Of a DNA stretch of 7,009 bases, positions 1 through 5,288 are shown in pieces. The position numbers were made by a program, and so were the translations under genes. Under the pieces are notes generated by a model. The model had not been told where the DNA came from. It was given only the letters and a program-made list of their open reading frames with translations, and made no database searches. Position 1 is the first letter of the stretch. Each line of letters opens with the position of its first letter. Source of the stretch: Micrococcales bacterium UBA2465 (GTDB lineage: Bacteria > Actinomycetota > Actinomycetes > Actinomycetales > Microbacteriaceae); contig DDPP01000055.1 of the NCBI GenBank assembly GCA_002342255.1, positions 1-7,009 of the forward strand, read 5' to 3'.

Positions 1-813
1 CTGATTGCCATCGACATCGATGGGACCCTAGTTCACGATGATGGTTACCTATCACCAAATGTCATCAGAGAAGTTCAACGCGTAGTTGATCTTGGTCACC
101 ACGTAGTTGTTGCCACTGGCAGAGCTGCAGCAAATGCCATTCCAGTAGTTAGAGATGTTGGAATTACCTCTGGCCATGTGGTTTGTTCCAATGGCGCGGT
201 AACCATCGAAGTTGATCCAGAAACAGCTACCGGCTATCACGTTCGTGAAGTAATTGGTTTTGATCCAACACCGGTTTTGAGCAAGCTAATTGAAAAACTT
301 CCACAAGCTCACTTCGCAGTTGAAGACATTGATGGAACATACAGATTTCATAAACCCTTTCCTACCTATGCGCTAGGTGCCAAAAACGTTGAGACTCCAC
401 TAGAGCAACTCATGCAGGGTGAAGTTAGCCGAGTAGTTGTGTTATCTCCAGAGCAAGATGTGAATGAGTTCCTCAACATAGTTGAGCAGGTTGGATTACA
501 TTCAGTTTCATATGCAATTGGTTATACCGCTTGGTTAGACATCGCTCCGATGGGTGTCACTAAATCAAGCGCTCTCGAGCAACGAAGAAAAGCATTGAAT
601 ATCCCTACCAACCGAGTAATAGCTATCGGTGATGGACGCAATGACATCAACATGTTTGAGTGGGCTAATGCAGGTGGCGGAATCTCTTTTGCTATGGGTC
701 AGGGGCCTGACGAAGTAAGGGCTGCAGCCAGCATTGTTACCGCCAGTGTTGAAGAAGATGGGGTAGCAACAGTGCTTTCTGGCCTTGAGGGCATTATTTA
801 CGGGCAAAACTAG
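1..813 (+). CDS. Cof-type HAD-superfamily phosphatase (5'-truncated by window edge)
   Basis: This is a cytoplasmic HAD-superfamily phosphohydrolase of the Cof (IIB cap) type. Such enzymes dephosphorylate sugar phosphates, nucleotides or cofactors through an aspartyl-phosphate intermediate. The frame is open from base 1 and 270 residues are visible. The catalytic core is complete: motif I is IDIDGT, with the nucleophile Asp5 and the acid/base Asp7. Motif II is VATGR (Thr39). Motif III is Lys188 in GVTKSSAL. Motif IV is GDGRND, with Mg2+ ligands Asp211 and Asp215. The C2-type cap lies between motifs II and III, roughly residues 80-180. Family members are usually 260-290 residues, and motif I normally sits a few residues from the N-terminus, so probably only a handful of codons are missing. 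An internal GTG at 178 is not the start because motifs I and II lie upstream of it. The substrate cannot be told from sequence. A tRNA-Ser gene follows 68 bases downstream. Confidence 0.93.
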   Translation: MIAIDIDGTLVHDDGYLSPNVIREVQRVVDLGHHVVVATGRAAANAIPVVRDVGITSGHVVCSNGAVTIEVDPETATGYHVREVIGFDPTPVLSKLIEKLPQAHFAVEDIDGTYRFHKPFPTYALGAKNVETPLEQLMQGEVSRVVVLSPEQDVNEFLNIVEQVGLHSVSYAIGYTAWLDIAPMGVTKSSALEQRRKALNIPTNRVIAIGDGRNDINMFEWANAGGGISFAMGQGPDEVRAAASIVTASVEEDGVATVLSGLEGIIYGQN

Positions 814-881
814 ACTCCCAGCCCAATCACAGTTTCCACCTGTATTTTTAGAACAGTAACGAATTGGTTAGACTTATCCAC

Positions 882-969
882 GGAGGTCTGTCCGAGCGGC
901 CGATGGAGCTGGTCTTGAAAACCAGTGAAGTGAAAGCTTCCGTGGGTTCGAATCCCACGGCCTCCGCCA
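882..969 (+). tRNA. tRNA-Ser (anticodon UGA)
   Basis: This is a complete class II tRNA of 88 nt including an encoded CCA (967-969). The acceptor stem pairs 882-888 (GGAGGTC) with 959-965 (GGCCTCC), with one T-G wobble, and the discriminator base is G966, as usual for tRNA-Ser. The anticodon stem CTGGT/ACCAG (909-913 with 921-925) closes the loop CTTGAAA. This puts TGA at 916-918, which reads UCA and, by wobble, other UCN codons. The long variable arm is a GAAG/CTTC hairpin, and the T arm is GTGGG-TTCGAAT-CCCAC. Both are diagnostic of tRNA-Ser. No clear terminator follows, and the LCP start is only 42 bases downstream. No convincing promoter was found in the 68 bases upstream, so the gene may be read from its own weak promoter or from the HAD gene. 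Confidence 0.97.
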
Positions 970-995
970 GTTTGAATCAAGACGTGAAGTTAACC

Positions 996-1002
996 GGAAG
1001 GA
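996..1002 (+). promoter_or_regulatory. Ribosome binding site for the LCP gene
   Basis: The purine run GGAAGGA lies 9 bases before the TTG at 1012. It supports that non-ATG codon as the start. An in-frame TAA at 991-993 rules out any longer reading. Confidence 0.75.
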
Positions 1003-1011
1003 TTTACCGAA

Positions 1012-2253
1012 TTGACTGAACAGTCTAAGAAGAAGCGTCCAGAGCGAGCCATTGCTCGCCACGGGGACGTGCGGGGGAATGGAAGATTGAGAGCAATTCT
1101 TGGCATTTTCGGTAAAGGGTTAGTTGTTGTTTTAGTTTCAACACTCACAGTTTTGGGTATTTCTGCTTACCAACTAACTACAGAACTTTCACGTCATCAA
1201 ATTCACGTGGTTGGTCTAGATGGCAAGGCTGTTGAGATTCCACCTTTGAATGGCCCGCTAAATCTTTTATTAGTTGGATCTGATACCCGTGAAGGAACCG
1301 GCAACGGAGTTTTCGGGACTGAAGTCTCAAACCTTGCCGATGTAATTATCTTGCTACACATTTCTGCAGACCGTAAAAATGCAGTCGGTATTTCTTTCCC
1401 AAGAGATCTAATGGTGCCATGGCCGGCCTGTCCTAGCACTACTGGTGGACCAGGTTATCTTCCACAGTCACTAGGTCAAATAAACGCAACGATTGCTAAT
1501 GGCGGTCCTGGTTGCACACTGCTAACTGTTGAACAGCTAACTGGTTTGAAGATTCCGTATCTAGCCATGATTGATTTCAACGGTGTTATCGAACTTTCCA
1601 ACGCTGTTGGTGGTGTTGAAGTTTGTGTTGCTAAAGACATCAACGACCCATACACCAAGACATATCTCAAAGCTGGTATGCATAACCTGCAAGGTTTGCA
1701 GGCTTTGCAATTCTTGAGAACCAGACATGGTGTTGGTGATGGCTCAGACCTTTCCCGCATTTCTAACCAGCAGGTTTATCTCACTGCTTTGGTTAGAAAA
1801 CTTAAGAGCAAAGACATTTTGAATAACCCAGTTGCGCTATACAGCATGGCTAAAGCTGCAGCTAGAAACATGAAGCTTTCTGACACTCTTTCAGATCCAG
1901 GGGTAATGGTTGGTGTTGCTGATGCGCTAAAGGCAATTCCAATGAAGAAGATCACTTTCTTACAGTTGCCTTCATTAGCTATGACTGGCAAATACGAAAA
2001 CAGAGTTCAACCAGATTACGAAAAAGCTCAAATTCTTTTTGACATGATGGCTGCGGATCAACCAATGGTTTTGGGTAATGTGAACAACACGGGCAGCGGT
2101 TCCGAAGTTGCGCCAACACCAACACCTACTAAGACCAAAACCCCTAAGCCTTCTACTTCACCATCGGCGACACCAACCCCAACTGTGACACCACTTCCAG
2201 ATTGGGCTCAAGGAACGAACGCTGCAACTACCACCTGTTCTAAGGGTCAGTAG
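1012..2253 (+). CDS. LytR-CpsA-Psr (LCP) family cell-wall ligase
   Basis: LCP proteins transfer polyprenyl-phosphate-linked glycopolymers (teichoic acid, arabinogalactan or capsule type) onto peptidoglycan, acting on the outer face of the membrane. The 413-residue product starts at TTG. It has a basic cytoplasmic N-terminus (residues 1-35) and one membrane anchor at about 36-53, followed by the LCP domain at about 82-270. Family landmarks are LNLLLVGSDTR (83-93), Asp110 in LADVIILLHIS, the polyphosphate-binding Arg131 in GISFPRDL, and FLRTRH (234-239), followed by a D-x-S-R-x-x-N-Q-Q stretch (246-254). The tail from about residue 365 is rich in Pro and Thr, with Lys-Thr pairs. It ends in a short segment with a single Cys near the C-terminus, a common actinobacterial layout. 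Tail sequences of this type usually cross the wall and are low complexity. The next gene starts 13 bases after the stop, so co-transcription with serine dehydratase is likely. The acceptor polymer is unknown. Confidence 0.93.
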   Translation: MTEQSKKKRPERAIARHGDVRGNGRLRAILGIFGKGLVVVLVSTLTVLGISAYQLTTELSRHQIHVVGLDGKAVEIPPLNGPLNLLLVGSDTREGTGNGVFGTEVSNLADVIILLHISADRKNAVGISFPRDLMVPWPACPSTTGGPGYLPQSLGQINATIANGGPGCTLLTVEQLTGLKIPYLAMIDFNGVIELSNAVGGVEVCVAKDINDPYTKTYLKAGMHNLQGLQALQFLRTRHGVGDGSDLSRISNQQVYLTALVRKLKSKDILNNPVALYSMAKAAARNMKLSDTLSDPGVMVGVADALKAIPMKKITFLQLPSLAMTGKYENRVQPDYEKAQILFDMMAADQPMVLGNVNNTGSGSEVAPTPTPTKTKTPKPSTSPSATPTPTVTPLPDWAQGTNAATTTCSKGQ

Positions 2254-2266
2254 TTAGGCTTAAGGC

Positions 2267-3619
2267 ATGCCAGATTACATCTCGGCGCTAGATTTATTCA
2301 CCATCGGTATTGGTCCTTCCAGTTCCCATACCGTTGGTCCGATGAGAGCAGCGTTGCTTTTTGCCCAAGCGGTTAGAGCTGAGGGTCACTTAGGTGCCAC
2401 CCATACCGTAACCGTTACTCTATTTGGATCTCTTGGTGCTACTGGTCCAGGTCACGGAACCACTAATGCAATCGTTGCTGGACTCTCCGGTGACTCTCCT
2501 GAACTCTGTAATCCTGAACAAGTTCTAGCTGCCTGGGACACCGCAATTCTCAACAACAGTTGGAAAGTGTTGGACAAAGAAATTGCTTTCAACGAAAGTA
2601 ATTTCAGTTTTCAACCGCTTATCAGATTAGAAAAACACTCCAATGCCATGAAGTTTAGAGCTTTGGATGTTGATGGAAACGTTCTGCTAGAGCAGGTTTA
2701 TTACTCAGTAGGTGGTGGCTTTGTCGAAGCCGATCATCAGTTAGCTAGAACTGCTCGACCAGCTGCTCCACATTCTTTTATCAATGCAGAGCACCTGTTA
2801 GGTATGTGTGACGAGAGCGGGCTGACTATTGCAGAACTTGCTTATCAAAATGAAGTTAGTTTGCATGGCGAGGAACTTCTAAACCAAAGCCTTTCAGCAA
2901 TTTGGCTAGCCATGGAGAACTGCATTGAGCAGGGGCTTAAATCTAAAGGTGTGTTACCGGGTTATTTACAGGTAACTAGAAGAGCTGCCGATATGGCAGA
3001 ACGACTAGCAAAGTTTGATCAGAATGAGGTTTCTAACGAGTGGTTGCAAGCGTATGCAATTGCGGTGAACGAACAGAATGCATCCGGAATGCGAGTGGTC
3101 ACTGCTCCGACCAATGGTGCTGCTGGAATTATTCCAGCGGTTGGTTACTACGCCATGAAGTTCAAAGGTGTCAGTCGTGAAGTAGTGCAGCGCGATTACC
3201 TATTGGTAGCGGCAGCGGTTGGATCTCTATATAAGAGGAATGCTTCCATCTCTGGAGCTGAAGCAGGTTGCCAGGGTGAAGTGGGTTCTGCCTGTTCTAT
3301 GGCAGCAGCAGGTTTAGCTGCCGTTTTAGGTGGGACAAGTCAGCAAATAGAAAATGCTGCCGAGATCGCCATGGAACATAACCTAGGACTTACCTGTGAT
3401 CCAGTTGGTGGTTTTGTTCAAATGCCTTGCATTGAAAGAAATGCAATTGCAGCTGGAACAGCAGTAAGTGCTGTTCGTCTAGCAATGCTAGGTGATGGTA
3501 GTCATAAGATATCTCTAGATACTGTAATTGAAACTATGCGTCAAACCGGTATCGATATGTCTAGTAAATATAAAGAGACCTCACTTGGAGGTCTTGCAGT
3601 AAACGTAGTGGAGTGTTAA
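2267..3619 (+). CDS. sdaA: L-serine dehydratase, single-chain [4Fe-4S] type
   Basis: This cytoplasmic enzyme deaminates L-serine to pyruvate and ammonia using a labile [4Fe-4S] cluster rather than PLP. The 450 residues hold the beta domain first (SSSHTVGPM at 18-26, and [12 protein letters not shown] at 54-65) and the catalytic alpha domain from about residue 170. That domain includes [13 protein letters not shown] and [16 protein letters not shown]. The cluster cysteines are Cys335, Cys377 and Cys388, and the last residue is Cys450. In my recollection the structurally studied Legionella enzyme has Cys343, Cys385, Cys396 and C-terminal Cys458, so the spacing here matches with a constant shift of 8. 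In that enzyme the terminal Cys caps the cluster until serine displaces it. The ATG lies 13 bases after the LCP stop with only a weak TTAGG upstream. A VOC-fold gene begins 2 bases after the stop. The likely role is use of serine as a carbon and nitrogen source. Confidence 0.96.
   Translation: MPDYISALDLFTIGIGPSSSHTVGPMRAALLFAQAVRAEGHLGATHTVTVTLFGSLGATGPGHGTTNAIVAGLSGDSPELCNPEQVLAAWDTAILNNSWKVLDKEIAFNESNFSFQPLIRLEKHSNAMKFRALDVDGNVLLEQVYYSVGGGFVEADHQLARTARPAAPHSFINAEHLLGMCDESGLTIAELAYQNEVSLHGEELLNQSLSAIWLAMENCIEQGLKSKGVLPGYLQVTRRAADMAERLAKFDQNEVSNEWLQAYAIAVNEQNASGMRVVTAPTNGAAGIIPAVGYYAMKFKGVSREVVQRDYLLVAAAVGSLYKRNASISGAEAGCQGEVGSACSMAAAGLAAVLGGTSQQIENAAEIAMEHNLGLTCDPVGGFVQMPCIERNAIAAGTAVSAVRLAMLGDGSHKISLDTVIETMRQTGIDMSSKYKETSLGGLAVNVVEC
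3610..3613 (+). promoter_or_regulatory. Ribosome binding site for the VOC gene, inside the end of sdaA
   Basis: GGAG lies 8 bases before the ATG at 3622 and within the last codons of the serine dehydratase gene. It favours ATG 3622 over the in-frame GTG at 3613, which overlaps the site itself. The arrangement suggests translational coupling. Confidence 0.6.
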
Positions 3620-3621
3620 TC

Positions 3622-3969
3622 ATGTCAACAATTGTTCTCTGGGTTTCAGATCTAAATAAATCTGTGGAATACTATAAAGATTTATTTCAAGCTGAATCAC
3701 CAGATGTTTCGGCAGAGTTTGCCAGTGTTAGTGGGTTAGGAAACGAAGTATTACTTCATCTGCTTCCGGAAGAATATCGAGCAGAACCAAGCTATGGCGA
3801 ACTAAATCCAATCAAACCTGTTTTTAGTGTTGACAGCATTGACCGTGCAAGAGAAGTTGCCAATAACCATGGAACAACTTTCAAAGCAGATGTCATGGAA
3901 CACAATGGAGTTAGCTATCTAGATGGCACTGATCCAGATGGCCATGTAATTCAAATCGCAGTTAGCTAA
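3622..3969 (+). CDS. Small VOC-fold (glyoxalase/bleomycin-resistance-like) protein
   Basis: This 115-residue protein has the size of one complete vicinal-oxygen-chelate domain, two beta-alpha-beta3 modules. Landmarks are the first strand and helix IVLWVSDLNKSVEYYKDLF (residues 4-22), a linker around PVFSVDSIDRAREVANNHG (66-84), and the closing YLDGTDPDGHVIQIAVS (99-115). VOC proteins include metal-dependent isomerases and dioxygenases as well as metal-free binding or resistance proteins. Here the usual first-strand His is a hydrophobic residue and the usual closing Glu is Gln111, so the classic metal triad looks incomplete and a binding role is possible. The ATG at 3622 is chosen because GGAG lies 8 bases upstream; a GTG at 3613 would add three residues. 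The gene starts 2 bases after the sdaA stop and is almost certainly translated from the same mRNA. Its end overlaps the convergent regulator by 8 bases. The substrate is unknown. Confidence 0.85.
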   Translation: MSTIVLWVSDLNKSVEYYKDLFQAESPDVSAEFASVSGLGNEVLLHLLPEEYRAEPSYGELNPIKPVFSVDSIDRAREVANNHGTTFKADVMEHNGVSYLDGTDPDGHVIQIAVS

Positions 3970-4240
3970 AGATCTCTAACAACAACCCGATTGATTTACT
4001 CTTTTCTGAAGGGTGACGGAATTTGCCTTTTGGATTAACTCGGTAAGTATTTCTTCTACCTTGCTTGGTTTTAGTTATGTATTCAGATTCTTGTAATTCC
4101 AAAAGTATGCTCTGAGCACTGCGCTCAGTGATACCTATCTCTGCCGCTATTTCTTTTACCCTGGCTTCAGGGTTTCGGGATAGGTAAACCAGGACGTGGC
4201 CATGATTGGACAGAAAAGTCCAAGATTTGTTCTCTTTCAT
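3962..4240 (-). CDS. Winged helix-turn-helix transcriptional regulator (MarR/ArsR-like)
   Basis: This 92-residue DNA-binding protein probably controls the divergent bicarbonate-transporter gene and itself. Residues 6-20 (SWTFLSNHGHVLVYL) form the first helix. ARVKEIAAEIGITERSAQSI (26-45) is the helix-turn-helix, with recognition helix around 38-50. YITKTKQGRRNTYRVNP (54-70) is the beta wing, with basic tip RRN. A short C-terminal helix ends at residue 92. No ligand domain or metal-binding Cys/His cluster is evident, so the signal it senses is unclear. The reading frame stays open upstream to 4411, but ATG 4240 is preferred because the domain begins there and the longer version would run through the palindrome and into the transporter gene. 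There is no ribosome binding site before 4240. A -10 box sits 6 bases upstream instead, implying a leaderless mRNA. The 3' end overlaps the VOC stop codon. Confidence 0.88.
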   Translation of the reverse strand: MKENKSWTFLSNHGHVLVYLSRNPEARVKEIAAEIGITERSAQSILLELQESEYITKTKQGRRNTYRVNPKGKFRHPSEKSKSIGLLLEIFS

Positions 4241-4246
4241 GGCAAT

Positions 4247-4255
4247 ACTATACCA
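4247..4255 (-). promoter_or_regulatory. Predicted extended -10 promoter of the regulator gene
   Basis: Read on the - strand this is TGGTATAGT: a TG-N extension plus TATAGT, one mismatch from the TATAAT consensus. Six bases separate it from the ATG at 4240, so transcription would start at or next to the start codon. No matching -35 box is evident. Confidence 0.6.
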
Positions 4256-4281
4256 GAAATCTAATACCTGAAATAGATTTC

Positions 4282-4290
4282 TGGTATAGT
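4282..4290 (+). promoter_or_regulatory. Predicted extended -10 promoter of the transporter gene
   Basis: TGGTATAGT is the mirror image of the regulator's -10 box. Transcription should begin near 4297 and give a leader of about 17 bases that carries the purine-rich ribosome binding site AGAAAGGA (4302-4309) before the ATG at 4314. No good -35 box is seen, as is common with extended -10 promoters. Confidence 0.6.
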
Positions 4291-4313
4291 TACTAGAGAC
4301 CAGAAAGGAACTC

Positions 4314-5288
4314 ATGACTTTAGATCTATCCCTAGCCCAAAGCAACCTAACCTCTGTGGTGGCGCTGTGTTTTCTCTTAGGCTTTATAGCCGCCAGACTA
4401 AAAAGCGACATAAGAATTCCTGAGCCTGTCTATCAATTTATCTCGGTGTATTTGTTGCTTGGTATTGGACTTAAGGGAGGTCATGCTCTAAAAGGCGTCA
4501 CCTTTAATGACTTTTGGCCAGCAGCCCTGGCAACATTATTTCTAGGTGCGACCATACCGTTGGCTGCCTTCTATTGCTTGAAGTGGGTCAAGAAACTATC
4601 AATTGATGATCGCGGAGCATTTGCGGCTCACTACGGTTCCACTTCTTTGGTTACATTCACGGCAGCCTTGTTATACATTGAAAACTCAGGCATGAAAGTT
4701 GAAGGTTTTGCCACGGCCCTGCTAACCCTGCTAGAGATTCCAGGTTTAGTAGTCGGGGTTTTCTTAGCTTCGAGAACCGCTCATGAACACATCAACTGGG
4801 GAAAAACAGCTCTAGAGGTTTTGTTTGGAAAGACAGTTTTGCTCCTGACCGGAGGACTAGCACTTGGGTTTATTACTAGCGAATCAGGGTTTCAAAAAGT
4901 AGTTCCATTCTTTGTTGACACCCAAAGTGGTTTGCTGGCACTGTTCCTACTGAACCTCGGATACATCGCAGGAACAAACTGGCCGGAGATCAAGCATGTT
5001 GGTTTGCCCATTGCTGTCTTCGCTATCATCTTTCCGCTGCTAGCCGGAACACTCGGCGCTCTGGTTGGAACTGCAGTTGGGCTAAGTGTTGGCGGAGCAG
5101 CAATTCTGGCAGTGCTGAGCGCCAGCGCATCATACATTGCAGCTCCTGCGGTAGTCAGTGTTGCACTGCCAAAAGCTAAAGGTTCATTAGCGATGACGGC
5201 AAGCATCGGTGTTACCTTCCCGTTCAATCTATTACTGGGTATTCCTAGCTATCTGCTGTTCGCTCAGTGGTTTGCTTTGAGTATTTAG
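4314..5288 (+). CDS. sbtA: SbtA-family sodium-dependent bicarbonate transporter
   Basis: This is a polytopic inner-membrane permease of the SbtA (DUF897) family; the studied cyanobacterial members import HCO3- with Na+. The 324-residue chain is almost entirely hydrophobic, with about ten predicted membrane segments. Diagnostic stretches are SDIRIPEPVYQFISVYLLLGIGLKGG (31-56, matching the cyanobacterial form SDL-x-IP-x-P...YLL-x-IG-KGG), AHYGSTSLVTF (105-115), SYIAAPA (273-279) and GVTFPFN (299-305). The second and the last two come from the paired halves that make the substrate site in the family. Cyanobacterial SbtA is about 370 residues, and this copy appears shorter in the central cytosolic region. 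No SbtB (PII-like partner) is in the window. ATG 4314 follows GAAAGGAA. Regulation is probably through the palindrome shared with the divergent winged-helix gene. Substrate assignment rests on the family; another small anion is possible. The stop overlaps the convergent CotH gene's stop. Confidence 0.9.
   Translation: MTLDLSLAQSNLTSVVALCFLLGFIAARLKSDIRIPEPVYQFISVYLLLGIGLKGGHALKGVTFNDFWPAALATLFLGATIPLAAFYCLKWVKKLSIDDRGAFAAHYGSTSLVTFTAALLYIENSGMKVEGFATALLTLLEIPGLVVGVFLASRTAHEHINWGKTALEVLFGKTVLLLTGGLALGFITSESGFQKVVPFFVDTQSGLLALFLLNLGYIAGTNWPEIKHVGLPIAVFAIIFPLLAGTLGALVGTAVGLSVGGAAILAVLSASASYIAAPAVVSVALPKAKGSLAMTASIGVTFPFNLLLGIPSYLLFAQWFALSI

Larger units (their letters stand above)
4247..4290. 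promoter_or_regulatory. 17-bp perfect inverted repeat: predicted operator of the divergent regulator/transporter promoters
   Basis: The arms 4247-4263 (ACTATACCAGAAATCTA) and 4274-4290 are exact reverse complements around a 10-base spacer. The core half-site ATACCAGAAAT occurs at 4250-4260 and inverted at 4277-4287. A one-mismatch copy, ATACCTGAAAT, sits at 4264-4274. The middle and right copies form a compact 24-bp dyad (4264-4287) with a 2-base centre, about the length a winged-helix dimer covers. The outer ends of the arms contain the -10 boxes of both genes, so occupancy should block both promoters. Binding by the adjacent regulator is inferred from position. Confidence 0.82.

Noticed and set aside
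845..876. Possible tRNA promoter (TTAGAA near 848 and TAGACT at 869-874).
   Set aside because: The match to consensus is poor in both boxes and the spacing is short; it cannot be told from AT-rich background.
1044..1059. Perfect 6-bp hairpin GCGAGC-CATT-GCTCGC just inside the LCP gene.
   Set aside because: It lies about 30 bases into the coding region, has no T-tract, and encodes part of the basic N-terminus; chance or a mild effect on translation is the simpler reading.
3576..3594. Hairpin AGACCTC-(5 bases)-GAGGTCT near the end of sdaA, a possible attenuator before the VOC gene.
   Set aside because: No T-run follows, and the bases encode the conserved KETSLGGL segment of serine dehydratases, so protein constraint explains it.
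882..3619. A serine theme (tRNA-Ser beside serine dehydratase) hinting at a serine-sensing system.
   Set aside because: No T-box, riboswitch or other serine sensor is visible in the leaders; adjacency alone is weak evidence.
4241..4411. Longer N-terminal form of the winged-helix regulator (57 extra residues).
   Set aside because: It would translate the palindromic promoter and the antisense of the transporter's first codons; the extra residues show no domain and the helix-turn-helix fold begins at 4240.
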